A stretch of 64,000 bases of DNA from an uncultured Oscillospiraceae bacterium (GCA_900548545.1 URKX01000002.1:1-64000); one strand, 5' to 3'; counted from the first letter of the stretch, positions 33,700 through 42,719 are shown. The notes: generated by a model not told the origin, from the sequence alone. A program made the numbers and translations.

Positions 33700-33728
33700 A
33701 TTATAGCGGATGCCAGGCCGCTTGTCAA
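33700..33728 (-). promoter_or_regulatory. Promoter of tRNA-Gly
   Basis: On the minus strand TTGACA (33723-33728), 17-base spacer, TATAAT (33700-33705), both consensus, as expected for a stable-RNA gene. Confidence 0.9.
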
Positions 33729-33740
33729 GTTCTTTTTTTA

Positions 33741-33788
33741 AAAAAACAGGGCCCGGTTTTCAAAAAAAGAAAACCGGGCCCTGTTTTT
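33741..33788. terminator. Strong bidirectional terminator downstream of the cold-shock gene
   Basis: CAGGGCCCGGTTTT and AAAACCGGGCCCTG are perfect 14-base complements with T-tracts on both strands. Confidence 0.9.
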
Positions 33789-33802
33789 GTTGCAACGCTG
33801 TT

Positions 33803-34012
33803 TTAGATCTTCTGGACGTTCACAGCACGCAGCTTGGCGCTGTTCTTGGGATCGGGCTCGGTCTCAAAAGTGACCTTCTGGCCCTCTTCCAGAGTCTTAA
33901 AACCATCAGCCACGATGGCGGAGAAATGCACGAACACGTCGTCGCCGCCCTCGTCGTTGGAGATAAAGCCATAACCCTTTTCTGCGTTAAACCATTTGAC
34001 TGTACCGTTCAT
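33803..34012 (-). CDS. Cold-shock domain protein
   Basis: A 69-residue CspA-family protein, a single OB fold that binds single-stranded RNA and DNA. Both RNP motifs are present: [10 protein letters not shown] (RNP1) and DVFVHFSAI (RNP2). The ATG at 34012 lies seven bases after GGAGGT; the frame from 34021 adds three residues and has no site. A long untranslated leader of about 200 bases contains a hairpin with a T-tract, so expression may be controlled by attenuation or temperature. Confidence 0.96.
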   Translation of the reverse strand: MNGTVKWFNAEKGYGFISNDEGGDDVFVHFSAIVADGFKTLEEGQKVTFETEPDPKNSAKLRAVNVQKI

Positions 34013-34126
34013 AATCGGCACCTCCTAGAGATAATAAAAGATCGTATTATGCTAGCAGTGCCGGCCGCCGGCTGCCCGGCGTTTTCAAGGGCTTCGCGCT
34101 TTACCAAAGAGGGAGACCTCCGGCTT

Positions 34127-34195
34127 TTAAAAAAACTCACAGCTTGTGTAAACCATCCAAACAGTCAAATGACTTACACAGGCTGTGAGTTCATC
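34127..34195 (-). terminator. Intrinsic terminator or attenuator in the cold-shock gene leader
   Basis: Arms 34134-34151 and 34174-34191 are 18-base complements with one mismatch and a 22-base loop. On the minus strand a T-tract of seven follows the second arm. It lies between the only good promoter (34221-34250) and the cold-shock ATG (34012), so it should end most transcripts about 85 bases in unless relieved. Confidence 0.8.
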
Positions 34196-34220
34196 TTTCG
34201 TGCTATCAGAATACATAATC

Positions 34221-34250
34221 ACTATAGCATTCCACCATGTACTTTGTCAA
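34221..34250 (-). promoter_or_regulatory. Promoter of the cold-shock gene
   Basis: On the minus strand TTGACA (34245-34250), 18-base spacer, TATAGT (34221-34226). It would give a leader of about 200 bases. Confidence 0.8.
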
Positions 34251-34332
34251 CATTTTTTTGAAAAAAGTTTCCGACAAAATCCAGGAAAAACCTTGGGGTT
34301 TTCCCGTGTTTTTCGAATCCTCGCCGAATGGG

Positions 34333-34362
34333 TTGCCTCCTCTTTGCCAAATATAGTATAAT
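34333..34362 (+). promoter_or_regulatory. Promoter of the MoxR-DUF58-transglutaminase operon
   Basis: TTGCCT (34333-34338), 18-base spacer, TATAAT (34357-34362), about 90 bases before the moxR-type ATG. In the 34013-34451 gap it and the cold-shock leader are the only features seen. Confidence 0.65.
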
Positions 34363-34451
34363 GGTGAAAATCACCCCCTAAAAGTCAGGGGGCACACGAT
34401 TACAACGCCCGGCTTTTTCCCGGGCTGCCGATAGGAAAAGGAGGAGTCGCT

Positions 34452-35386
34452 ATGATGCCATCCAAGGCGCTGGCTGTGGTCAACGAGGTGCGAAAAGCCA
34501 TTGTGGGGAAGGACGCCGTGGTGTGCAAGGTGCTGATGGCCATTTTGGCCCGGGGCCACATCCTGCTGGAGGACAACCCCGGCGTGGGGAAGACCACCCT
34601 GGCCCTGGCCTTTTCCAAAGCCATGGGGCTGCGCTACAACCGGGTGCAGTTCACCCCGGAAGTGATGCCCGCAGATGTGGTGGGCTTTTCCGTGTGGGAC
34701 CGGGCCACCGGGGGCTTTTCCTACCGGCCAGGCGCTGTGCTGTGCAACCTGTTCTTGGCAGACGAGATCAACCGCACCAGCGCCAAGACCCAAAGTGCCC
34801 TGCTGGAAGCCATGGAAGAGGGGCAAGTCACGGTGGACAGCGTCACCCGCCCCCTGCCCAGCCTTTCACCGTCATTGCCACCCAGAACCCGGTGGGGTCC
34901 GCTGGCACCCAGCTGCTGCCGGAATCCCAGCTGGACCGGTTTATGATGCGGCTTTCCATCGGCTACCCCACCCTGGATCAAGAGGTGAAGATCTTAAAAC
35001 AGACCGAAGGGGCCAGGCCAGTGGACAGCCTGCGGCAAGTTTCCAACCTGGAGGACGTGCTGCAAATGCAGCAGGAAGTGGCCGCCGTCCATGTGGCGGA
35101 CGACCTGTACCGGTACGTGGCAAGCCTGTGCGCCGCCACCCGGCAGCACCCGCTGATCCGGCTGGGCGCTAGCCCCCGGGCAGGCGGGGCACTGATCCGG
35201 GCCAGCCGTGCCTCTGCCTGGCTGGCGGGGCGGGACTACATCATCCCCGGGGACGTGGCCCTGCTGTACTACAGCGTACTGGAGCACCGCATCACCCCGG
35301 ACCCCCAGGCCCGCCTCAGCGACCGGGACGCCCACACCCTGCTCACCGAAGCGTGGGACAGCGTCCCCCAGCCCAAAGTGGTGTAA
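34452..35386 (+). pseudogene. MoxR-type AAA ATPase, interrupted by a one-base frameshift
   Basis: MoxR-family AAA+ ATPase, about 310 residues if the frame is restored. The first part, from ATG at 34452 with RBS AAGGAGG, has Walker A NPGVGKTT near residue 43, Walker B FLADEINRT near residue 101 and ends out of frame at 34946. The second part continues in another frame from about 34860 with FTVIATQNP (sensor 1), ESQLDRF and the C-terminal lid helices to 35386. Loss of one C in the run CCC at 34857-34859 explains the break: adding one gives RPLPQPFTVIATQNP. Downstream partners are intact, so this may be a sequencing or assembly error, or a genuine inactivating mutation. Confidence 0.85.
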
Positions 35387-35420
35387 CTGCCATCCACCCA
35401 TTGCGAAAGGAGGGACCCTC

Positions 35421-36584
35421 ATGTGGAAAAGCAGGCTTTGCTACCTCTTTGTACTGCTGGGGACCACCACGTTCCTCATCTGTTTTGACGGGTACCTCTC
35501 CCTGTATGTCTTCGTGCTCTCCCTGCTGCTGCCGGTTGTTTCCCTGGTCTGTTCCCTGCCGGGGATGCTCTGCACCAGGGTGAAGCTTTCCACCGGCAAG
35601 GGGAACCGCGCACCCGCCGCCGGGAAGTATGCCCGCAAAGGGGAATCCATCCCCCTCCAACTGGAAGTGTGGAACGCCTCCCCGTTTTCCAGCGGGCGCG
35701 TCCGGGTGGAACTCACCGTGGAAAACACGTTCACAGGCCACCGGGAACAAGAGGGGTTCTCCTTCACCACCGGCCCCCAGCATCAAGTGTTCCAGCAGCA
35801 GCTCTCCTCCAAGACCTGCGGCCAAGTGGTGTGCCGGCTGGGGAAAGCCCGGGTGTGCGACTATCTGGGGCTGTTTTCCCTGCCGGTGGGGCGCCCCCAA
35901 CAGGCCACCGCCTATTTTTGGCCCACGGTGTACAGCCTGGAACTGGGGCTGCGGGAAAGCGCCGTCCCCAACAGCGAAGGGGAACACACCTCCCAGAAAA
36001 AGCCGGGGGATGACCCTTCGGAACTGTCCGCCCTGCGGGAATGGCGGGAGGGCGACCGGCTTTCCAGAGTCCACTGGAAGCTGTCCCAAAAGGTGGGGCG
36101 GCCCTTGGTGAAAGAATTGGGATTGCCCCTGACAGACCACCTGCTGTTCCTTTTGGACTTAAACGGTTCCGGCCAGGAGTGCGATCTGCTTTTAGACGCC
36201 TTTGCCAGCCTGTCCAGTTTTTTGGCAGAGCGGGAATGGGCCCACCGGGTGGTATACTGGTCCGCCAAAGCCCAACAGCTGCAATGCCTGGAACTGGCGG
36301 GGCAGGAGGATCTGCTGCCCCTGTGGCAGGAACTGTTGGCTGCCGGGTGCCCTGCGCCGCTTCCCTCCCTGGAGGATGAGGCGCTGCCCCCGGGGATCTC
36401 CCACGGGCTGTACTTGTGCTGCAAACCCCAAGGCCCCATTGTAGGTGCCTTGGAAGCCCGCTACCCCGCCGCCCATTTCACCCTGCTTCGCACCAGCTCC
36501 CAAGGGGATGCCTCCCCCTGGGGCAGGCAGATCGTCCTGCAGCCCGGGCAAATCCAAAAGGCCCTCAACGGGCTGACCCTATAA
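35421..36584 (+). CDS. DUF58 domain protein
   Basis: A 387-residue protein, N-terminal membrane segments at about residues 8-25 and 27-50, then a beta-rich region and the DUF58 domain. Its signature appears as LREWREGDRLSRVHWKLSQK near residue 206, followed by a von Willebrand A-like fold. The start ATG is 35421, preceded by AAAGGAGGG. MoxR-DUF58-transglutaminase sets are common membrane-associated modules whose MoxR ATPase may act as a chaperone for the others. It is 34 bases after the moxR-type gene and 15 before the transglutaminase gene. Confidence 0.92.
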   Translation: MWKSRLCYLFVLLGTTTFLICFDGYLSLYVFVLSLLLPVVSLVCSLPGMLCTRVKLSTGKGNRAPAAGKYARKGESIPLQLEVWNASPFSSGRVRVELTVENTFTGHREQEGFSFTTGPQHQVFQQQLSSKTCGQVVCRLGKARVCDYLGLFSLPVGRPQQATAYFWPTVYSLELGLRESAVPNSEGEHTSQKKPGDDPSELSALREWREGDRLSRVHWKLSQKVGRPLVKELGLPLTDHLLFLLDLNGSGQECDLLLDAFASLSSFLAEREWAHRVVYWSAKAQQLQCLELAGQEDLLPLWQELLAAGCPAPLPSLEDEALPPGISHGLYLCCKPQGPIVGALEARYPAAHFTLLRTSSQGDASPWGRQIVLQPGQIQKALNGLTL

Positions 36585-36599
36585 AAGGAGGTGCCACCC

Positions 36600-39269
36600 T
36601 TGGCCAAAAAAAGACAAGCCCCTAGGGAGCGCGCCTCCCTGCTGGACAAGCCCCGTGTCCTCTACGCCGAGCCGGGGTACCTGTCCCAAGGGCTGTTTTA
36701 CGGGATCCTGCTCCTCTTGGGCGGCGTGGGCGCCCTGGGATGCTTTTTTGGGGCTTTCCAGGTACCGGTATCCCCCTGGCCCGCTGTGGCTGTGGGCAGC
36801 GTTTACCTGCTCTTTTTCCTGGTTCTCTTTTTATGGAAGCGGCCCCCCTGGGCGCTGTCTTTGATGGGCATCGCCCTGTGGGGGGCGGCCGTGTGGTACT
36901 TTTTCCCAGACCTGATCCAAGGCTGTGCCCACACGGTCAACCTGGTGCTGGAAGCCTACGGGGACAAATTGAGTACAACCTTGCCCCAGCTGGCCGCCGG
37001 CTCGGCCACCCCCGGGGAGGTTCAGCGGCAATGCACGGTGTTCTGCTGCCTGTTCCTCTTCCCCTACCTGTTCTTCTTGGCATGGGTACTGGTGGGGTGC
37101 AAAAACTCCTTTGGGGCTTTTTGCGTCACCGGTTTTTTTGCCTGTGTGCCCATGCTCATCTCCCTAGTGCCCCCTGCGCCTTTCCTGGCAGCGTTGCTGG
37201 GGTTTTGGGCGGTGATGCTGCTGTTTTCCCCCTCCTTTGGCAAGCGCCACCGGCTGTTGGAAGACCACGGCAGTTTCCACGCCACAGGCAGCGGGTTGGC
37301 CCGGCCACCCATGCTGGTCCTGCTGCTGGTGGGGGCGGCACTGGCCTTAGCCGCCGCTTATGGGCTGGCCCCCTATTCCACCTATGAACGCCCCCAGATC
37401 GTCACCGACCTGCGCAACGGGTTTGCGGACGGGTTTGGCATCCAGGAGGCCATGCGGGGCGGGGTAGCCAGCAACAACAACCGGGTGAATTTAAGTTCCC
37501 TGGGCACCCGTACCTACACGGGGGAAACAGCCTTGCGGGTCAAATACGGCTGGACAGCCGCCCAGGGCGGCGACGCCACCTCGGCCGGAGCCACCAACTT
37601 TCAAAAAGACTACCTAAAAAGCTTTGTGGGCAGCGTGTACACCGGCACCAGCTGGGAAAGCCTCTCCCGCCAGGACCAGCGGGAGCTGGCGGAGATCCTG
37701 GAAGGGATGCATCCCCAGACCCTGCTGGACCAGTTTTCCCAGATGTTTTTCCCGGACACTCAACAGCAATACCAACTGACCGTGGAAAACCTGGGGGCAA
37801 ACCCCCGGTGCGTCTACGCCCCTTACGGCCTGATGGAGGGCAGCGTGGACCAAGCCGCTTTGGCCTTTGACCAAGACGGGTTTTTGCGTTCCAACCAGTT
37901 TTTCAGCGGCACGCCCCAATACACCTTGCAAGCCTGGGGCCTGACCGACACCTTGCTCTATTATCCCTCCCGGGTACAGGAGGCTGTCCTGGAGGGCTAT
38001 GCCCAAAGCAAAGGCGCCGACACCTCCCAAAAGAACTCCTGGTACCAAGTGGAAGGCATTGAGGACGTGGTGGACCAGCTGACCTCCAGCCTGTATGGAA
38101 GCCAGGAAGCCCCCCTTCTGGATAATTGGGACCTTTGGAAAGTCCCTGAGGGCCTGGTGCAATACCTCTCCCCGGAACAGCAGCAGCTTGCCTCGGCGGT
38201 GGAGGACTACAACGAGTATGTCTATGGGCACTACACCCAGCTCCCCGAGGAACTGAAAGCCCGGCTCCAGGAGTATCTCGGGGAAAATCACATCTCCACC
38301 TCCGCTTACTATGGGCCTTACATGGACGTACAGCTCAGCCAGTATTACCCCATCGACATGGTAGCCCAACAGATCGCCAGTACCCTGGCGGCACAGTGCG
38401 CCTACACCCTAACTCCTCCCACCATGCCAAAAGGGGAGGACTTTGTAGAGTACTTCCTCTTTGAAAGCCATCAGGGCTATTGCATCCACTTTGCCACAGC
38501 GGCCGTGGCATTGTTCCGGGCCATGGACATTCCCGCCCGGTATGCGGAAGGCTACGCCGTCCCTGTGGCCGACGGGGAATGGGTGGACGTCCCCGACTAC
38601 AATGCCCATGCCTGGGTGGAGATCTACCTGGGGGGCATGGGGTGGATCCCCATTGAAGTGACCCCCGCCGGGCCGGACGCCCCTGCCGCCACCGATAACG
38701 CCCTGCCCATGGCACCCATAGAAACCATCTCCACGCCCACGCCTACCCCCACGCCAGCGCCCACAGCCACTCCTACGCCGGCGCCTTCAGCTTCCCCGGA
38801 AACGCTCCCCAGCGCCCAACCGGAAAGCTCCCTGGCACCGGCCCCAGAAAGCCCTGGCACCTCTTCCGGCGATGCGCCCACAAAAGCTTTCCAGTGGCTG
38901 GCGCTTTTAGGGGGCACAGCCCTGGTGCTGGCACTGCTTGTGTGTGGGCTCCTCCTGCGGCGCCGCTTGGTGCTCTCCCTGCGTCAGCGGAAACGGGACC
39001 AGGCCAGCCCCAACCAAGCGGCCTTGGCCCTGTATGGATCCCTGGTAGAACTGCACCGGATCGCTCAAAGCAGGCTGCCCGGATGGGAGGAACCCCTCCC
39101 ACCCCAGCTGGTACAACTCTCCTTAAAGGCCCGCTTCAGCCAGCACACCCTCACCCCAGAGGAGCTGGACGCTTTCCAAAAGGAGCAGTCCTATCTGGCC
39201 GCCCAGCTGCAAACGCGCCTGCCCACCTTCCAGCGGCTGTGGTTCCAGTACGTCCGGGTGTTGTTCTGA
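36600..39269 (+). CDS. Transglutaminase-like membrane protein (TgpA type)
   Basis: An 889-residue protein. About six N-terminal membrane helices (residues 20-270), a long extracytoplasmic region, a transglutaminase core with Cys in HQGYCIHFATAAVALFRAM near residue 627 and His in YNAHAWVEIY near 670, a Thr/Pro-rich linker with repeated TPTP units at about 705-730, a final membrane helix near residue 770 and a cytosolic helical tail. The third triad position reads IEVTP, Glu in place of the usual Asp. The start is TTG at 36600, seven bases after GGAGGT; an earlier GTG overlaps that site. Confidence 0.9.
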   Translation: MAKKRQAPRERASLLDKPRVLYAEPGYLSQGLFYGILLLLGGVGALGCFFGAFQVPVSPWPAVAVGSVYLLFFLVLFLWKRPPWALSLMGIALWGAAVWYFFPDLIQGCAHTVNLVLEAYGDKLSTTLPQLAAGSATPGEVQRQCTVFCCLFLFPYLFFLAWVLVGCKNSFGAFCVTGFFACVPMLISLVPPAPFLAALLGFWAVMLLFSPSFGKRHRLLEDHGSFHATGSGLARPPMLVLLLVGAALALAAAYGLAPYSTYERPQIVTDLRNGFADGFGIQEAMRGGVASNNNRVNLSSLGTRTYTGETALRVKYGWTAAQGGDATSAGATNFQKDYLKSFVGSVYTGTSWESLSRQDQRELAEILEGMHPQTLLDQFSQMFFPDTQQQYQLTVENLGANPRCVYAPYGLMEGSVDQAALAFDQDGFLRSNQFFSGTPQYTLQAWGLTDTLLYYPSRVQEAVLEGYAQSKGADTSQKNSWYQVEGIEDVVDQLTSSLYGSQEAPLLDNWDLWKVPEGLVQYLSPEQQQLASAVEDYNEYVYGHYTQLPEELKARLQEYLGENHISTSAYYGPYMDVQLSQYYPIDMVAQQIASTLAAQCAYTLTPPTMPKGEDFVEYFLFESHQGYCIHFATAAVALFRAMDIPARYAEGYAVPVADGEWVDVPDYNAHAWVEIYLGGMGWIPIEVTPAGPDAPAATDNALPMAPIETISTPTPTPTPAPTATPTPAPSASPETLPSAQPESSLAPAPESPGTSSGDAPTKAFQWLALLGGTALVLALLVCGLLLRRRLVLSLRQRKRDQASPNQAALALYGSLVELHRIAQSRLPGWEEPLPPQLVQLSLKARFSQHTLTPEELDAFQKEQSYLAAQLQTRLPTFQRLWFQYVRVLF

Positions 39270-39282
39270 CCTACCAAACAGC

Positions 39283-39322
39283 AAAAAAGGCACGCAAGCG
39301 ATTGCCTGCGTGTCTTTTTTTG
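39283..39322. terminator. Bidirectional terminator between transglutaminase and MarR genes
   Basis: GGCACGCAAGC pairs with GCCTGCGTGTC (with mismatches) and is flanked by A and T tracts. Confidence 0.82.
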
Positions 39323-39337
39323 TCCCATAAAGCCTTG

Positions 39338-39799
39338 TCACTTCTGGTTTTGGCCGGTCATTTTGGTGAGCAGCTCCAAGAGGGTAACACACTCCTGGCT
39401 GGTGAGGTCTTCCGTGATGGTGCGCCCCCACTGGGCCATATACGAGCGGATCACCGGTACCAGCTCCCGGCCCTTCTCGGTGAGGTACAGGTTGTTCTGG
39501 CGGCGGTCGTTCTGGTTGGTTTCCCGGTAAAGATAACCCAGGGTTTCCAGCTTCTTGGTGCGCCGGGCCACGTTGCATTTGTCGATGAACATATGGTTGG
39601 CAATGCTGTCCTGGGTGGTGCCAGGGTGGCGCTCAATGTGGAGCAAGATCAAATACATGGCCCCGGAAAAACCATAATCCCGCAAGCGCTCGCTCATAAA
39701 CCGGCTGCGGCTCCGGTGCAGGAACGTCACTGCCCGGCCCAGCTCCCTAGTAAAGTGAAGCGGCAAGTCCCGGGCTTCCTTCTGGTCTGTTGCGTCCAT
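39338..39799 (-). CDS. MarR-family transcription regulator
   Basis: A 153-residue winged-helix regulator. The HTH is GTTQDSIANHMFIDKCNVARRTKKLETLGYL and the wing is ETNQNDRRQNNLYLTEKGREL, near residues 60-110. N- and C-terminal helices form the dimer. ATG at 39799 follows GGGGGAG at good spacing. The upstream gene on the same strand is the acetyltransferase, so they could be cotranscribed. Ligand and targets are unknown. Confidence 0.92.
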   Translation of the reverse strand: MDATDQKEARDLPLHFTRELGRAVTFLHRSRSRFMSERLRDYGFSGAMYLILLHIERHPGTTQDSIANHMFIDKCNVARRTKKLETLGYLYRETNQNDRRQNNLYLTEKGRELVPVIRSYMAQWGRTITEDLTSQECVTLLELLTKMTGQNQK

Positions 39800-39896
39800 G
39801 GGATCTCCCCCCTTTCCCACGAGTTCGTGGATTCCGCAAAACTCCTTATGGGATATTATAACCCGCAGTTTGCCGGTTTGTCAAAGAAAATTACCG

Positions 39897-40499
39897 TTAA
39901 ATCCCAGGTTTCTCCCGCCGGTAGATACGGCACACCTTAGACCCCCTCTCCCCCTTCCCTGACCGGGGGATGACCACCTGGTAAATCCGCATTAAGGCAG
40001 CTTCCAGCTCCTCCGGGGACGGCAGCTGGCCTTCCAAGGGGAAAGCCAAAATTTGATATTCCACCCCGAACAGGTGGGCAAAGATGGGGGTTCCCTCACA
40101 GCCGCACCGCTGGTAAAACCGGATGCGCCGCCGGCGCACCTCCCGTTCTTCCGGGGAACAGGCGCTTTCCAAGCTCTCCACCTCAATGAAAACGCAAGAG
40201 GCCTCAAACTGAGGGAACACCCCTCTTAGCTCCCGGAAAAACCGGCTCCCCACCCCCTTGCCCCGCAGCTGGGGCACCACCGCGAAGTAGTCCAACAGCA
40301 CTCCGGCCTCACAGCAGGCAAAGGCGGCATAGGCCACAAGCCGGCCTTCTTCCTGGCAGGCAAAGGCAGCATAGCAGCCCTGCTCTGTCAGGCGTTCCAC
40401 ACTGTGCCAGGGACGCAGCTCTTGAGGGACAAAATCCTTTTCCATATGGGCATGATACAGCTTTTCCAGCTGTGGGATCTCCAACTTTTGGATGTTCAT
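39897..40499 (-). CDS. GNAT-family N-acetyltransferase
   Basis: A 200-residue acetyltransferase. The acetyl-CoA-binding motif A appears as LLDYFAVVPQLRGKGVGSRFFREL near residue 85, with Q/RxxGxG/A in LRGKGVGS. A following VFIEVESLE strand is consistent. The last 30 residues form a basic tail. The ATG at 40499 is preceded by GGAGGAAGGAGG; an open frame runs further upstream without a start signal. Substrate unknown. Confidence 0.85.
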   Translation of the reverse strand: MNIQKLEIPQLEKLYHAHMEKDFVPQELRPWHSVERLTEQGCYAAFACQEEGRLVAYAAFACCEAGVLLDYFAVVPQLRGKGVGSRFFRELRGVFPQFEASCVFIEVESLESACSPEEREVRRRRIRFYQRCGCEGTPIFAHLFGVEYQILAFPLEGQLPSPEELEAALMRIYQVVIPRSGKGERGSKVCRIYRREKPGI

Positions 40500-40609
40500 A
40501 GGGTTCCTCCTTCCTCCAAAAAAAGGAAACGAAAGGTAATTTTTATTCATTGTATCAAATAAACACCGCCCCGGCAACCATGGAAACGACAGGAAACACC
40601 TGTTCCCGG

Positions 40610-40638
40610 TTGCTTTTTCGATACTTTTCGTATATAAT
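40610..40638 (+). promoter_or_regulatory. Promoter of the first GH25 gene
   Basis: TTGCTT (40610-40615), 17-base spacer, TATAAT (40633-40638), about 85 bases before the ATG at 40724. Confidence 0.75.
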
Positions 40639-40723
40639 GTGGAAAAGACCAGCTTTTTCGCTAAAAACTTTTTCGGCCCTTTGGCGGGCTTTGCATAGAT
40701 TCTTGAAAAAGGAGCGCACACCT

Positions 40724-41620
40724 ATGGATTCCCTGAAGAAACGCAATCTCTTTTTAGCGGTCACCCTGCTGCTGGTGGTGGTCATTGTGGCAGTTTCGGC
40801 AGTGATCTTGGCCAGAGGGCCCCGGGACAGCTCGGTAGAACTGATCCAAAACAACGGAGACGGCACCTTAGACGTCAACGACTTGAACGATGGCCGCATG
40901 ACCATCCCCTATTACGACATCGCCGGGAACAGCTATGAGCTGGACGCCTTTAAGACGGGGGCCAACGGCACCATCGTCTATGAGGGCGGCGACTCCTCCG
41001 TTGGCATCAACGTGAACTACAAGGACGGGGATATCGACTGGGCCCAGGTGAAGGAAAGCGGTGTGGATTTCGCCATGATCCGCGTGGGCTGGCGAGGCCA
41101 GAAAAACGGCAACATCGTGCTGGACTCCAAGTTTGAGGAGAACATTGCAGGCGCCACGGAAGCCGGCCTCCAGGTGGGGGTGTACTTCTACTCCAAAGCC
41201 ATCAACGCCCAGGAAGCGGAAGAGGAGGCCACCTTCGTGCTGGAGCAGATCCGCCTGTACAGCGTCACCTACCCGGTGGGCATTTACTGGGAGTATTCCA
41301 CCAATGAAGACGGCAGCATGAACCAGTCTGCCCGCACGATCCAGTGCAACGGCGACCAAGTCACCGACGTGATCGAAGCTTTTTGCAACAAGGTGAAGCA
41401 GTCTGGCCGGACCCCCTGCTACTACGCCAGCAAAACCATGGCTTACGACACCCTAGACCTGGGCAGGCTTTCCGGTTTTGACTTGTGGTACGCAGAGTGC
41501 CACGCCCAGCCCAGCTTCTACTACGATTTTAAAATGTGGCAGTACACAGAGGAGGGCAATGTGCCCGGCATCTCTCAAAAAGTTCCCCTCACCCTCTGCC
41601 TGAAAAAGTACGGCAACTGA
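40724..41620 (+). CDS. GH25 lysozyme-like protein with altered catalytic residues
   Basis: A 298-residue membrane-anchored protein. Signal anchor at residues 8-31, then a GH25 TIM-barrel. Compared with the paralogue at 41703, the key catalytic motifs are changed: GVDVSEHQG is replaced by GINVNYKDG (Asp to Asn96), and the central DWE by YWE (Asp to Tyr188). The rest of the fold is kept, including the final LWYAEC...YYDFKMWQY region. The start ATG at 40724 has AAAAAGGAG upstream. It is probably a non-catalytic cell-wall-binding or altered-specificity protein; enzymatic activity is doubtful. Confidence 0.88.
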   Translation: MDSLKKRNLFLAVTLLLVVVIVAVSAVILARGPRDSSVELIQNNGDGTLDVNDLNDGRMTIPYYDIAGNSYELDAFKTGANGTIVYEGGDSSVGINVNYKDGDIDWAQVKESGVDFAMIRVGWRGQKNGNIVLDSKFEENIAGATEAGLQVGVYFYSKAINAQEAEEEATFVLEQIRLYSVTYPVGIYWEYSTNEDGSMNQSARTIQCNGDQVTDVIEAFCNKVKQSGRTPCYYASKTMAYDTLDLGRLSGFDLWYAECHAQPSFYYDFKMWQYTEEGNVPGISQKVPLTLCLKKYGN

Positions 41621-41638
41621 GAAAGCATACAAACAAAC

Positions 41639-41677
41639 GGTCCGCCCCGGATCCACGAGGCGGGCCTCTTTTTTGGG
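41639..41677 (+). terminator. Weak terminator between the GH25 paralogues
   Basis: GGTCCGCC pairs imperfectly with GGCGGGCC and is followed by TCTTTTTT. Confidence 0.55.
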
Positions 41678-41702
41678 GTGATCCCCCATTTTAGGAGGTC
41701 TT

Positions 41703-42611
41703 ATGGCATCACGTCACAGCAAGCACTCGTTCCCTTTCAATCCTGTTTTGGTGGCGGCAAGTTCCGCCGTGGCCCTGGTGGTGATGGTGGTGGTAGCCAT
41801 TTCCCTGCTGGGAGGCAACACTTCCCAACCGGAAGGCGACGGCTCCGGAATCCCCGACGACCTGCTTTTGGTCCAGGACCTTTACGAAGGCGAACGGTAC
41901 ATCCCCAAGTTCGATTTCCCCGCTAACCAATACGACACCTCCCTATTTGCGGAGGACAACGGCTTCATCCGCTATAACGACGGCAAATCCGTCCAGGGGG
42001 TGGACGTTTCCGAGCACCAGGGAGTGATCGACTGGCAGCAGGTGAAGGCCGCGGGCATAGACTTTGCCATTTTGCGCTTGGGCTTCCGGGGCATGACGGA
42101 AGGCGGCCTCAATGTGGACGCCACCTTCGAGGAAAACTACCAAGGGGCCACGGCCGCCGGGCTGAAGGTGGGGGTGTATTTCTTCTCCCAGGCCATCACC
42201 CAGGAGGAGGCCCAAGAGGAGGCCCAATTCGTGCTGGGCACCTTAAACGGACGGGAACTTACCTACCCGGTGGTGTTCGACTGGGAGCCCCCCATCCCCA
42301 GCGAGAGCCTCCCGGCGGAGGACCTGCGGGCTTACGACATGGAGGGGGAAGTGATCACCGCCATGGCCGGCGCATTCTGCCGAGCCATCCAAAAAGGCGG
42401 CTATGACCCCTGCGTGTACACCAACAAAAGCATGGCCTACAACACCTTTCACCTGGGGGAGCTTGCGGACTACCCCCTGTGGTATGCCGAATACCAGCCC
42501 GCGCCCAGCCTGTATTACGATTTCCGCATTTGGCAGTATTCCGCCAGCGGCACGGTGCCTGGCATCCCCACCACGGTGGATTTGAACATTTGCTTTGAGC
42601 CCTATGAATAA
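41703..42611 (+). CDS. GH25-family lysozyme (muramidase)
   Basis: A 302-residue membrane-anchored peptidoglycan hydrolase. N-terminal hydrophobic anchor at about residues 12-36, then a GH25 TIM-barrel beginning GVDVSEHQGVIDWQQV near residue 99 and containing the catalytic FDWEPP (Asp193, Glu195). The final LWYAEYQ...WQY region is conserved. It cleaves the beta-1,4 bond between MurNAc and GlcNAc. RBS TAGGAGG lies four bases before the ATG. The preceding gene is its inactive-looking paralogue. Confidence 0.93.
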   Translation: MASRHSKHSFPFNPVLVAASSAVALVVMVVVAISLLGGNTSQPEGDGSGIPDDLLLVQDLYEGERYIPKFDFPANQYDTSLFAEDNGFIRYNDGKSVQGVDVSEHQGVIDWQQVKAAGIDFAILRLGFRGMTEGGLNVDATFEENYQGATAAGLKVGVYFFSQAITQEEAQEEAQFVLGTLNGRELTYPVVFDWEPPIPSESLPAEDLRAYDMEGEVITAMAGAFCRAIQKGGYDPCVYTNKSMAYNTFHLGELADYPLWYAEYQPAPSLYYDFRIWQYSASGTVPGIPTTVDLNICFEPYE

Positions 42612-42682
42612 GTGATTTGGCGCGTGTCTGCGGCACCCAAGTGTTGGGGCTGCCAAAACGGATTTTTAATGGGAAACTTTTT

Positions 42683-42719
42683 TTAGACGGCTCACCTTTT
42701 CACAGGCGGGGCCGTCTAA
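42683..42719. repeat. 9-bp inverted repeat upstream of the sigma factor gene
   Basis: TTAGACGGC (42683-42691) and GCCGTCTAA (42711-42719) with a 19-base loop. No T-tract follows on the plus strand, so it is not a plain terminator; it may be an operator or leader hairpin of the sigma gene. Confidence 0.55.

Noticed and set aside
42683..42719. Terminator of the second GH25 gene
   Set aside because: The T-tract precedes the hairpin on the plus strand and none follows it.
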